Positions 55,545 through 64,000 of a DNA stretch of 64,000 bases are shown here, one piece after another; the first letter of the stretch is position 1; every line of letters begins with the position of its first letter. Made by a program: the position numbers and the translations under genes. This DNA is from Triatoma infestans. Taxonomy: Eukaryota > Arthropoda > Insecta > Hemiptera > Reduviidae. The notes below the pieces were generated by a model that made no database searches, had not been told where the DNA came from, and saw only the letters and a list, made by a program, of their open reading frames with translations. Location of the stretch: positions 1-64,000 of the forward strand of contig JAAEAF010014397.1 of NCBI GenBank assembly GCA_011037195.1, in the 5' to 3' direction.

Positions 55545-55601
55545 ACCATCAGAAGAAGCAAGGCTATCATGGAAAATATCTCTAATACTTTCCAGCTCTG
55601 C

Positions 55602-56087
55602 GGAATCTACCACAACAACAGTTAAACACGTCCCTACAATGAAATCAAACTAATCCCTCTTAGTTGGTTTTTCAGACAAGCCGTGTGCTCTGTAGAAAGT
55701 ATAGGATGTGGGAGTTTCCCTCTTTTAATTGACTCTGATTATAATTTCCTCATCATTGATTTAATTATTTATTATTTATATTAATAGTTTTTTATTTGTA
55801 TTGAAAGGACTTCATAAAATTCTCGATTATTTCTAACCTCAAAAAGCCTCCGAATACTAAATGTTACCAAAGAAACTTTCTTATTTGTCTTCGTTTCTTT
55901 TCCAGTAATGTTCTTTCATGCACGCTTTCTTGTTGAACTTTCTCTTGCTGCTGTAAGAAACAGAAAGTACTGCGATTGTGCCACCTTCATAAAATTGTGT
56001 GCAAATAATTTAATATTATCAATGGTTTAATTAAAAATGGAAAAACTTGTACTTTTTTTTGTAACCAATAAAAATGATTTAGTATTT
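55602..56087. other. No recognised gene
   Basis: AT-rich, with nothing identified. Confidence 0.5.
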
Positions 56088-56990
56088 TTTCTCCCATCCT
56101 CTACGCAATATTATATGCAGCAGATATACCAACCCATCCAGAAACAGTACTTCAAATCTACGCAGATGACATAGTTATCCTATCTCCTCATCAAGATCCA
56201 ATAACCGCATACAGAAGGCTCCAAACCCATCTTATTTCGTTAGAGGAATGGTTCAAAAAATGGAAAATAAAACTAAATCTCAAAACTTCACTTTCACACT
56301 CCGCCGAATCACTCTCTCCCTCCAGTCTATTATAATTTAACTCCTATCCCTCCTAAGAATGTCGTTCGCTACCTTGGTATAGACAAAAGATTGACATGAA
56401 ACCCACTCACCCGACTAAAAAAACTTAATAGACGCTATCACCTCAGATCAAAAGACTACTCGACAACACGACTAAAATGACTGAAGACTCATATAACATC
56501 TATATTAAAACCTACTGAGACAAATGGGGGATCGAACTATGGGGTTCAACAAAACATTCAAACCACCAAAGAATTTAATCTCTCCAATCCCATAATACTT
56601 CGCACTATCGTTAACGCTCCCCATTTTATGTTTCAAATCTAACCATATTCATACGGACTTAGACATTCTTTTTGTAAATAATGTTGCCCGAACCCTTCAT
56701 ATAACAAATTCCATCAGGCTTTTCAATCCCACTGTAATCCTCTTATCCGAAATTTATCATCCCACTTCATTCCAGATAATTCTTCTAGATGTTTTATAAG
56801 GCGCCAGTGGCCTCGCGATCTCCTCTCTCCGCAGAAGAAGAGAGTAGTTAATTTGAATAATTAATTAGGGAGTGTTATCGCTTGTTTAGTATGTGAGGTG
56901 TGTAAGCATCAGTGTGAGTTTGTCAGTGTTACTTATAGCACACGTAGAGCTGGTGTAACAATTCAAATTAATTTAAAAAAAATATATTTT
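56088..56990 (+). pseudogene. Jockey-clade LINE fragment with intact YADD
   Basis: 5'-truncated LINE ORF2. One clean frame of about 82 codons reads FSPILYAILYAADIPTHPET, LQIYADDIVILSPHQDP, RRLQTHLISLEEWFKKWKIK, then stops. The RT active-site YADD lies at 56159-56170. Further frames give NVVRYLGI-like and ELWGST-like blocks, and the C-terminal RRQWPRDLL equivalent (GCGCCAGTGGCCTCGCGATC, about 56801-56824). A ~150-bp 3' UTR and a short A-rich end close the copy. It is better preserved than the Jockey copy at 34.6 kb, but stops and frameshifts make it inactive. Confidence 0.85.
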
Positions 56991-57009
56991 TTCTATTTGT
57001 AAATATTAA

Positions 57010-57471
57010 AAAGTCCTATCTCCTGGATTAAACCGATGAAAAAAATGGTCACCCTACCGGAAGTACGAACGAAATGTTTTAAGCTAATGGCTGTGTGTGT
57101 GTTTTACTGAACTTTTTCAATTTTTTGCGTAATTCTTGAAAATGGCTTTAACGATTTTCTTTAAACTTAGCCTTTCTAACTTCAACATAAGCCTATCACT
57201 TTTATTTAAAGCCTTTTTCCAAGAAAATTTATTTTGTGTGAAACTTTAAAGTTAAGTTTCCTTCTAGAAAATACTATTTAATTTAGACAAAGTAATGGTC
57301 CGTAAAGTTAAGATGGTTATATTAAGGTAGATTAAATCTTTTTTTTTTGTTAGAATTTCAAGTTTAAAGAAAATGGATTAGCCAAATTTAAAATTTTCGG
57401 GATTAGTTTCTAAGTTTTGCGTAATTTAATAGATGTAACGATTTTGTTTTAAACTTGGAATGCCTAATTGT

Positions 57472-57517
<46 letters not shown>

Positions 57518-57660
57518 CATAAACACATTTAATAACTTGTATTAGACATATTTCTCTGGAAATAATTATTTTGGAATCGTTCTGCAAAATGTGTAATGTT
57601 AGGAGGAGGCATTACTTTAAATTAGCAATTTAGTGTTTAGTACTTTTTCTGGGGATAAGT
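57010..57660 (-). mobile_element. Diverged HINE-like repeat
   Basis: AAACCGATGAAAAAAATGG, CTACCGGAAGTACGA, GAAAATGGCTTTAACGATTT, TTCTTTAAACTTAGCC, then a second unit with GATGTAACGATTTTG and a (CA)n tract at about 57477-57517. Both ends are decayed. Confidence 0.6.
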
Positions 57661-58754
57661 ATGGTGGCGCTGTCAGGTATTCTAATGTCACATTCAGGTA
57701 ATCCGCTCTTTATCTCCTAAACCCTAGTGAGTTAAAAAAAAAAAAAGTTATGGTTCCAACTAGAAATGATTTTATTTAATATTATTGGTTCATCTAAACG
57801 TTGAAAACCAATTTACAAATTGGAGAAAGTTTTAATTCAGATAATTATAATTACACGAAGATTTTTTTTTTTAATTAATATTTTTAATTATATTAATTGA
57901 ATTACTTTAAATAATATCTGTGTATTATTGAAAGTAATGTGATAAGATTAATCACCGGTACATAATTTAATTATAAAGTAGGCTATTAATTGATGATAAC
58001 GGTTATAGGACGCTGTCTATTTATTAGTAGAAATAGTAAGTAGTTAGTATGACGTATGTATATCAAGGACAAAAGGACCGCTTAGATGTCTTCATTACAT
58101 GTAGTAATAATAATATGTGGCACGCTAATGCGCCGACATGTCCTTAACAGTTCTTACCAACTTACATACATAAATCATACAATTATCTCTCTTTTTCTCT
58201 ATAACATACATTTTACCGTTTCTTCATACATTTTATATACTTTATCTGTTACATTTTTAGAACAGACCCGCTTACTTGTAATTAATTTGTTTAAGCTTTA
58301 TTTAATATTTAATTAAATTTAAATCAGAATTAATTCTAATGAAGTATTTTATTTAAATCTAAACCAAAATAGTTATATAAAATGTTTTGACGGCCAATGG
58401 TGGTTGCTATTTAGAAAAAGGAAGTCCAACGCCCTCTGGCGAAATCAAGGATTAATTTTAATCTTACGGAATTTTTATATTATTTGGCTTTATGCCGTTT
58501 GTATATAACATAGACATTTAAATATAAACTGTTTACAGTAAATGATTTTGCAACTATCTCGTATTTGTAGAAACTTGCGTGAATAAATAATGTACTTAAA
58601 AAAAATTAATTATACATACATTTTTTTTTTTAATAATGCTTATTGTTGGGCATTTTGCTATGCGATTCCTTCCCATAGTTAGCTCTGGAGTTGTCCGCAA
58701 GTATTATTAACATGGTATCCCTTGATTACAATTCCACTAAAACACAAGAACACA
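57661..58754. other. No recognised gene
   Basis: AT-rich. A short open frame (58086-58316) is low-complexity and unsupported. Confidence 0.5.
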
Positions 58755-59490
58755 AAAAAAAAATATTCAGCCTAATCTAATATAATCTAATCTAGAAACT
58801 TGGAGCCTCCAAAAGGAGGTTTAGCACTAACCTCAATTGGGCCCATTGTGCACCCCGTAAAGACGCCTCACATCAGCCCTATATCATTAAAAAACGCCAG
58901 GGCTGTGGCGAGTGAAATGTCTGATCCCGCCTTCGGCTCCTGAATGTGGACGCCGAATTTCAGGAGTGCCCGCACTCTCCAAGAAGGTAAAATGGTGTGT
59001 CATCTTTTTGTCCACATTTCCTGCAAAGTGAGTTCGCAGAAACACCCATATTATGCAGATGTTTTCTTAAAAGGCAATGCCCTGTAACTAGGGCAGTAAT
59101 TCTCCTTAGCTTCACTTTTGTTCTGCCGAAGAAGATAGTTTGTGCGAGTCTTTGAGGGGTCCTCCAGGAAAATCTTAAGAGTGCCTCAGCCCCGCAATAT
59201 TTTTTCAATATAATGTATGTTTGCGTGTTAACCATTTTTCAATGATCCCACTGGCAGTTCTGTACGAGATGGTGCAGAAAGACTCCGGACCAATGGGCGT
59301 TCGTGAGGCGCCAGTCTGTCGGCCTCTTTGTTGCCTTTGTGTCCCGGCATCCATCCCAGCCGAAGGCTATAGTGGTTTGCCAGAGATTCTAACTGCTCGA
59401 TCTCCAGCCTAATCTTTGCGGCACAAATATGGCTTTAAAGTAGTCTCGTGCGCGATAAAGAATCGCGCGTCTTCCAATTTACCGGAATAG
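58755..59490 (-). pseudogene. LINE tail with RNase H and zinc-knuckle remnants
   Basis: The minus strand reads LEIEQLESLANHYSLRLG, WMPGHKGNKEADRLA (the conserved C-terminal block of LINE-encoded RNase H, family pattern WxPGHxGxxGNExADxLA), PVGSLK, a frameshift, then ALLRFSWRTPQRLAQTIFFG, VKLRRITALVTGHCLLRKH, LHNMGVSANSLCRKCGQ and a stop. The last part is the LTGH...HLH.MG...C..CG zinc-knuckle region of I/Jockey/R1-group LINEs. The 3' UTR (about 58960-58755) ends in AGATTAGATTATATTAGATT and an A/T tract. RT and endonuclease are absent. Confidence 0.8.
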
Positions 59491-61023
59491 CGAAAATGCA
59501 GCTTCTTCTTGCAAGGGGCGTTATCAATTTGAATATGAAAACAAAATTTGATGGCCACCGAATTTAATTTACACCTTTCAAATGTAAATTCCCTTTGATT
59601 TCAATTCATTTATGTTACTTTGCCTTCGTCTTCAGTAATTGATAAATGCTCACAGAATACAAGGAAATACCGTCCAGGAATACGCTTCTTTGAATATATT
59701 TTCACGCAGAAATTTCTTCAAGTTTCGAATGAGAAAGTAAACATTCCGGAGCCAGGTCTGGACTGCAGGTGGGCCAATCACCGAACGAAGTTCCAAATCC
59801 CTCTTCTTTTTTGTAGACCTACTCAGCAGCCTACTTTGCAGCTATCTTGTCAAGTTCAGAGCTTACTACAGACTGAAATATATCTGGGAATATTGCAAGT
59901 CAAGACATGTCTCAACCTGCATTGATAACCCTTCAAAGCAAGTGACAGAACTTACAGAGTAGAACGGCCCTTATTTCTAAAAGTGGTACGAACTATTTTT
60001 CAAACCTTTGTTGAATGGAAAATCCTGATCTTTTCTCCACTCAGCAGAAATAAGTCAGCTGTCGGTAAGCATGAACAATGGAAAGCTAACAATTTATCTA
60101 ATACAGCCGCCATTTTGCTTATTTGCCTGCTAATTCATGAATTAAATTGTATTTCATCAAAAAAAAAGTTGCTCTTATTTTTTTTACATAGCAAAGTATG
60201 AATAAGGAAGGCAATCATGGGAATTTTATGTGGCATTCAAGATGAGAAATAATGGCATGAACGTTTACATCCACTAAGAAGACTTGGATGAACTATTTAT
60301 TTTGACTCCATTACGTGCCAGTGATTATATGTGGAATACTGTTATCTAAAAAGTATGCAGTATGTAATTTTGTGTGTGTGTGTGTGTATGTATTTTGGTT
60401 ATCTCCCTGTATATGCACTAAACCAAAGTAGTTGCTTTATATCAACTGCTTCCACAACAAGCTAAGATCGAATAACTTTTATCCATTACCACCTTCTCCG
60501 GGGCCGCTGCCATATAATAATAACTTGTCTAAATGTAATCTATCCAGTGACAGAATCCACAAATAAATCACATATTTTCCTAAAAAGATAAGGATAAATA
60601 AAATAGTGGCTATTTAAAGATTCGTAACATATTACTGCCATCGACAACTAAAAGAAAACAAGTGTATCAACCTTATAGCTAATACCTTGTGTAGATAAAA
60701 ATATCCCAAGAGAAAGGTATGCGAGACGTTACTGACGCCAAACATGTGAGTTGTTTATACACGCCATTAGGTTTTACAGTGATCACTATTTTTTTTGAAA
60801 GTACAAATCTAGTTTCTTTTATTGCTTATACAGGTTTCAGCTAATAACCTTACATGTACCCCATTTACTTAAATTACTATAATCTTTTAAAAGTGATAAA
60901 ATTATTTACACTTCTCAAAGTAATTTATTTAAAAAAAAAAAAAATTATAGGTGATTATAATTGCAATAAGATAGTCCTTTTAATTTTTAATTATCAATTT
61001 GGAAGTCTTTATTTAATTTTTAG
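59491..61023. other. No supported gene
   Basis: A mixed-composition stretch (59580-60150) holds a 101-codon open frame (59620-59925) with no recognisable domain. The rest is AT-rich, with (GT)n at about 60371-60388 and poly(A) near 60930. Confidence 0.4.
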
Positions 61024-61500
61024 TTTTCTCTTACCAAGAGGAATTATTGCGATCGTGCTAGATTTTCGAAATTGAATTTTTTGACACCGGAAATACATGT
61101 TTGGGGGGTCCTGTGAATACGAAAAAAATGTTTAGCAAAAGTGGTTTAGAAATTTGTGTGTATGCATGTGTGTGTATTGCTTAGCATAACACAGAAATAA
61201 AAATCGTATAAAACTGAAACTTGATATTTTGTTTACATCATTTCGTGACATTAATTAAAGTTTTGATCAAAAATAGGTCAACTTTTTTTCTTTCTTTTTT
61301 TCAATTTTTTGCGATTTTAACGTTAAAAAGGCCTTAATTAGTTTCTACTCGTATAGACAGAGTTTGCCATTTTATTTTGAAACTGTATTCTGAAAAAAAT
61401 TAAGAGGAGTTTTATGAGGAAGCTGGTGGTGGGGTGAGATGGGGGCGGTGCGGGAACTTCACTCAAAATGTCATGGTTATGTGTTATAGTTTTAATTCTT
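61024..61500 (-). mobile_element. HINE-like repeat fragment
   Basis: TTTCTCTTACCAAGAGGAAT, GCTAGATTTTCGAAATTGAA, GACACCGGAAATACATGTTT, a GTGTGTATGCATGTGTGTG tract, AACTTGATATTTTG and part of one unit ending in the GGGGTGAGATGGGGGCGG stretch. It lies 44 bp upstream of a complete copy in opposite orientation. Confidence 0.65.
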
Positions 61501-61543
61501 TCACCTTTAAAGTGTTCACGTTACTAAACAAAACAAAAAAAAA

Positions 61544-62522
61544 TCTGGTGTGAAACACTCACACAACTTTCTCTTACTCCAGTTGTCAAACTTATAATTG
61601 ACAAATTTTATAGTTTGTGTACCAAATTTAACGAAATTCGTCGAAACTGAAAAAAAACTGTCCAGTAAAAGCGCACTTCCGGTTTACTAATTTGTTGAAA
61701 ACTCGGAATTTTGCAATCTATTCATTTCTAATTAATTTTGTTTGGATGATAGAATTGTATAATCAACTATGATAGCACTTTAGAGGAAGCTGTAACCCCA
61801 CACTTCCCCTAAAAGTGCCCTTAAATGAATTTTCCCAGAGAAATGTTTTAAATAAAAGATGTAGATCACTGCATGTTTAGTTTATATAGACGTTTCAAGA
61901 AAATCGTCGGAGCCATTTTTGAGAAAATCGCGAAAAAGTGAAAAAAATCATTTAGTAAACTGGTAAAGTAAACGCACTTCCGGTTATCCGATTTTTTCAA
62001 ACTCGGAATTTCAACAACATATTCAATTCTAATTAACATTATTTAGATGTAGAATTGTCTAATGAACTGAAATAGTTAAGATGAACCCACCCCCCCACAG
62101 AAACAGCCTTAAATGCATTTTTTCTGGAGAAAATGTTTTCAAATAAAAGTTCTAGTTGCTAGTATGTGTAGTTGGAGTATACCAAGTTTGGAAAAAAATC
62201 GTTGAAGCCATTTTTGAGAAAATTGCAAAAACGCTAAAAAAAAAAACAACTAGAAAGTGGTACTACCTCCGGTGAGGAATTTGGAAGATGAACACTCGGA
62301 TCAGGTGTAATCTAAACGGAATATCAAGTTCGAACTTTCTACGATTTTTCGTTTTTGAGCTATGCTGTTCCATATACATACCTACACACCACACACAGAT
62401 CATTGCTTAAATACCCACTTTTGGGACTCAGGGGTCTCCACACCACGGATATGTCGCGTGAAAACTCAATATCGAAAATTTGACACGATTACAATACTTT
62501 CTCACTAGGAGTAAGAGAAAGT
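61544..62522 (+). mobile_element. HINE-like non-autonomous repeat, reference copy
   Basis: 979 bp with all landmarks. TCTGGTGTGAAACACTCACA follows an A-rich tract, then ACTTTCTCTTACTCC. Units start at ACTCGGAATT (61703 and 62003), a 300-bp period. Each unit holds CGCACTTCCGG, the CCCC-rich block, AAATAAAAG and AAAATCGTCGGAGCC. Then come a third partial unit (CCTCCGGTGAGGAATTT), an ACACACC remnant of (CA)n, GACACGATTACAATACTTTC and the CTCACTAGGAGTAAGAG hairpin, ending AAAGT before AAAAAT. The window's clearest example of the family. Confidence 0.9.
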
Positions 62523-62555
62523 AAAAATACCAAGTTAGCAAGAATATTTGTTAAT

Positions 62556-62850
62556 TATATATACGAGGGTCATTTAATAAGTAACGAGGCAAATCCCTGT
62601 ACCGAAACTGTTTGTATATAATTAATACAATAGTTTCAGTGGCATCCTTGTACTTAGTTTCTCATCAGCTGTTCGAGAGTATTTGGTGTAAAGCATAACC
62701 ACAAATGTATTCAGTTAACAATGGCGAGTCCGTTAGAGCATTGCACCTTGGAAAAACAACGCTCAATGATTAGATTTGATAGTTGCATAGGGTACTCTAA
62801 AGGTAGTGACATCCACGAAAGAATGTTGAAAGTGTTACGGGAATAATTGT
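62556..62850 (+). pseudogene. Mariner 5' end fragment
   Basis: The terminal inverted repeat-like ACGAGGGTCATTTAATAAGT precedes a short untranslated stretch and an ATG at 62721. The frame reads MASPLEHCTLEKQRSMIRFD, then IHERMLKVLRE and TAA at 62847-62849 (42 codons). This matches the N-terminus of mariner transposases (helix-turn-helix DNA-binding region, pattern EQR.VI.FL...G....IH.RM). The rest of the transposase and the 3' TIR are gone. It is a different subfamily from the 18.7-kb remnant. Confidence 0.75.
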
Positions 62851-62904
62851 TTGAACCGTTCGAACGTTTACAAAAATGGTTTACCTTGTAACTGTATAAA
62901 TTGC

Positions 62905-62945
62905 AATAAGAAATAGTCGTGTGAGTGTTTCAACTAGATTTAAAA
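62905..62945 (-). mobile_element. HINE-like end fragment
   Basis: AATAAGAAATAGTCGTGTGA then GTGTTTCAACTAGATTT: the last ~40 bases of the family before an A/T tract. Confidence 0.5.
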
Positions 62946-64000
62946 AAAAAAAATCTTTTAAAGTTTATTCCAACGACGTTTCGGATACTTTTGGTTTTCT
63001 TCCACAGGATGAATAAATACTGAAGAAAAAAAAAGTTGTTTTTGCGGAAACAGATAGATTTATGGTGGATTATGTTGTTAATTTTTGTAGTTAATTTTTA
63101 AAGTATTTATTGTATTTCAATAGAATATTTTTGTTAGTTTATCTGAACAGACGGGGACATATTATAAATCTACTATCATACTTTATAATAGGTCAACGTT
63201 CCTAGTTTACTAATCTATTAGAAGATAGTTTTGACTGTCTATTAACCAAAATATTTCAAAATATATATAAAATGTAAAAATAGAAATACAACTGGAGATA
63301 GATATACCTTTGGGGCTAACAAGTATTTTCTAAATGTAATATATTCCGTCTGTTAGGTCTATTTTCGCCATCGTACCAGTGAAATATATTTGTGTGACAT
63401 TATTTTGAAACATGTGCAAATTATTTGAACGGGTGTCTAGCTTACTACATTTATTTATTTGTTTTTTCACCCTGTTTTTGTGGATGTTACTCATGTCACC
63501 TACTATAAACTAAGTGAACAGCCAATAAAGAACAAGGCCCCTCCACCCCCTCCCCCAAATTTGATTCTTTCTTGCAACAAAATTAACAATATAATCCATC
63601 TTAACCATGTTCTTTCTGTCTCCGCAAAAACAACTTTTTTTTTTTGTATTAAATAATAATTGATATTTATTTCATCTATTTTAAAGCTACGATCAATTTA
63701 CTCAACTGTTAAGGTGATAAAAATATATTAAGGTAGTCTTTAATCACAACTTATTATACTACTTTCACTTACAGCTGTGAGCAGTATTATTTGACATGTA
63801 TTCAAGTTGTGAAATTCACTGTTCACCGAATATACATTTCTTTGAGGTTCCCTGTAAACGCAACAATTTTTTTATTTTATTTTTTTTTTAATGTGATTAA
63901 TCATTCAAAACAAAAATGGTAGATCTCTGTATGTTTGTATATATAATGGAGTTGATGAGGAGAGAAATTAGGTTTGATTAATTAGACGAGATATGAAGAC
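62946..64000. other. No gene; HINE-like trace near 63780
   Basis: AT-rich to the window end. GTGAGCAGTATTATTTGACA ... ATACATTTCTTTGAGGTTCC (about 63776-63855) is a diverged HINE-like hairpin-side fragment in reverse orientation. Confidence 0.45.

Larger units (their letters stand above)
55296..55601. mobile_element. Fold-back element E, two mirrored hammerhead-like arms
   Basis: An almost continuous palindrome. The outer arms read CAGAGATATTTTCCGTGGAT and the inverse ATGGAAAATATCTCTAA. The inner parts read GTGATAACATAGACTTGCAC and the inverse GTGCAAGTTCTTTGTTATCA, then AATTCAGTTAATAC and its inverse, closing on a ~20-nt apex. Each arm holds one hammerhead-like core. There is no coding capacity. 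Fragments of this subtype occur at 17800-17890 and 20695-20800. Confidence 0.8.

Noticed and set aside
59620..59925. 101-codon plus-strand frame
   Set aside because: No domain, no conserved neighbour and no splice context that I can support.

Overview
The window looks like intergenic DNA from an invertebrate nuclear genome, most likely an insect or other arthropod. It is AT-rich, with long poly(A)/poly(T) tracts and many dinucleotide microsatellites. It carries Jockey-, R1- and RTE-like LINE fragments, a D34D mariner, PIF/Harbinger and Helitron pieces, LTR retrotransposons and tRNA-derived SINEs. I could not support one intact host protein gene, rRNA or tRNA gene. Every recognisable coding stretch is the decayed remnant of a mobile element. 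The exact taxon cannot be read from the sequence.

The dominant component is a roughly 1 kb non-autonomous repeat (called HINE-like here). It has near-complete copies at 1235-2230, 12574-13603, 31168-32112, 41584-42552, 45247-46178 and 61544-62522, plus many interrupted or partial ones. Its 15-nt inverted end motif, about 300-bp internal tandem units, internal (CA)n tract and terminal hairpin resemble Helentron-associated (DINE-1-like) elements. Other families sit inside it: a Helitron at 46807-48042 splits one copy. Another copy (40288-43620) is split by a SINE and by a TA-flanked DNA transposon that itself contains a further HINE-like copy. A third (8496-10077) is split by a solo LTR and a fold-back element.

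Region by region. 0-8 kb: HINE-like copies, two SINE types and a dispersed repeat (RX). 8.5-14 kb: interrupted HINE-like copy, a fold-back element with hammerhead-like cores, a 1.02-kb element with long terminal inverted repeats and phased palindromes, and repeats RY and RX. 14-20 kb: a LINE split by an LTR-like insert, a solo LTR, a dead mariner, an RTE-like tail. 21-27 kb: a large inverted repeat, a small MITE, and a gag-bearing LTR retrotransposon with an extra solo LTR. 27-30 kb: more fold-back/hammerhead-like units with RY and RX. 30-43 kb: SINEs, a Jockey pseudogene, a Harbinger remnant and the nested 40-43 kb cluster. 45-54 kb: HINE-like copies, Helitron, R1-like LINE tail, second LTR family. 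55-64 kb: a perfect-core hammerhead-like palindrome, a second Jockey fragment, an RNase H LINE tail, HINE-like copies and a mariner 5' end.

The most interesting signal is the family of fold-back units whose arms carry a motif laid out like a type-I hammerhead ribozyme: CTGATGA core, GGNN...NNCC stem, GAAA, palindromic CCGG and GTC. In one copy the flanks pair over 6 bp. Such ribozymes are known from Penelope-like elements and related retroelements, but no reverse transcriptase of that type was found here. Boundaries of diverged repeats are approximate throughout, and family assignments come from reading the sequence, not from a search.
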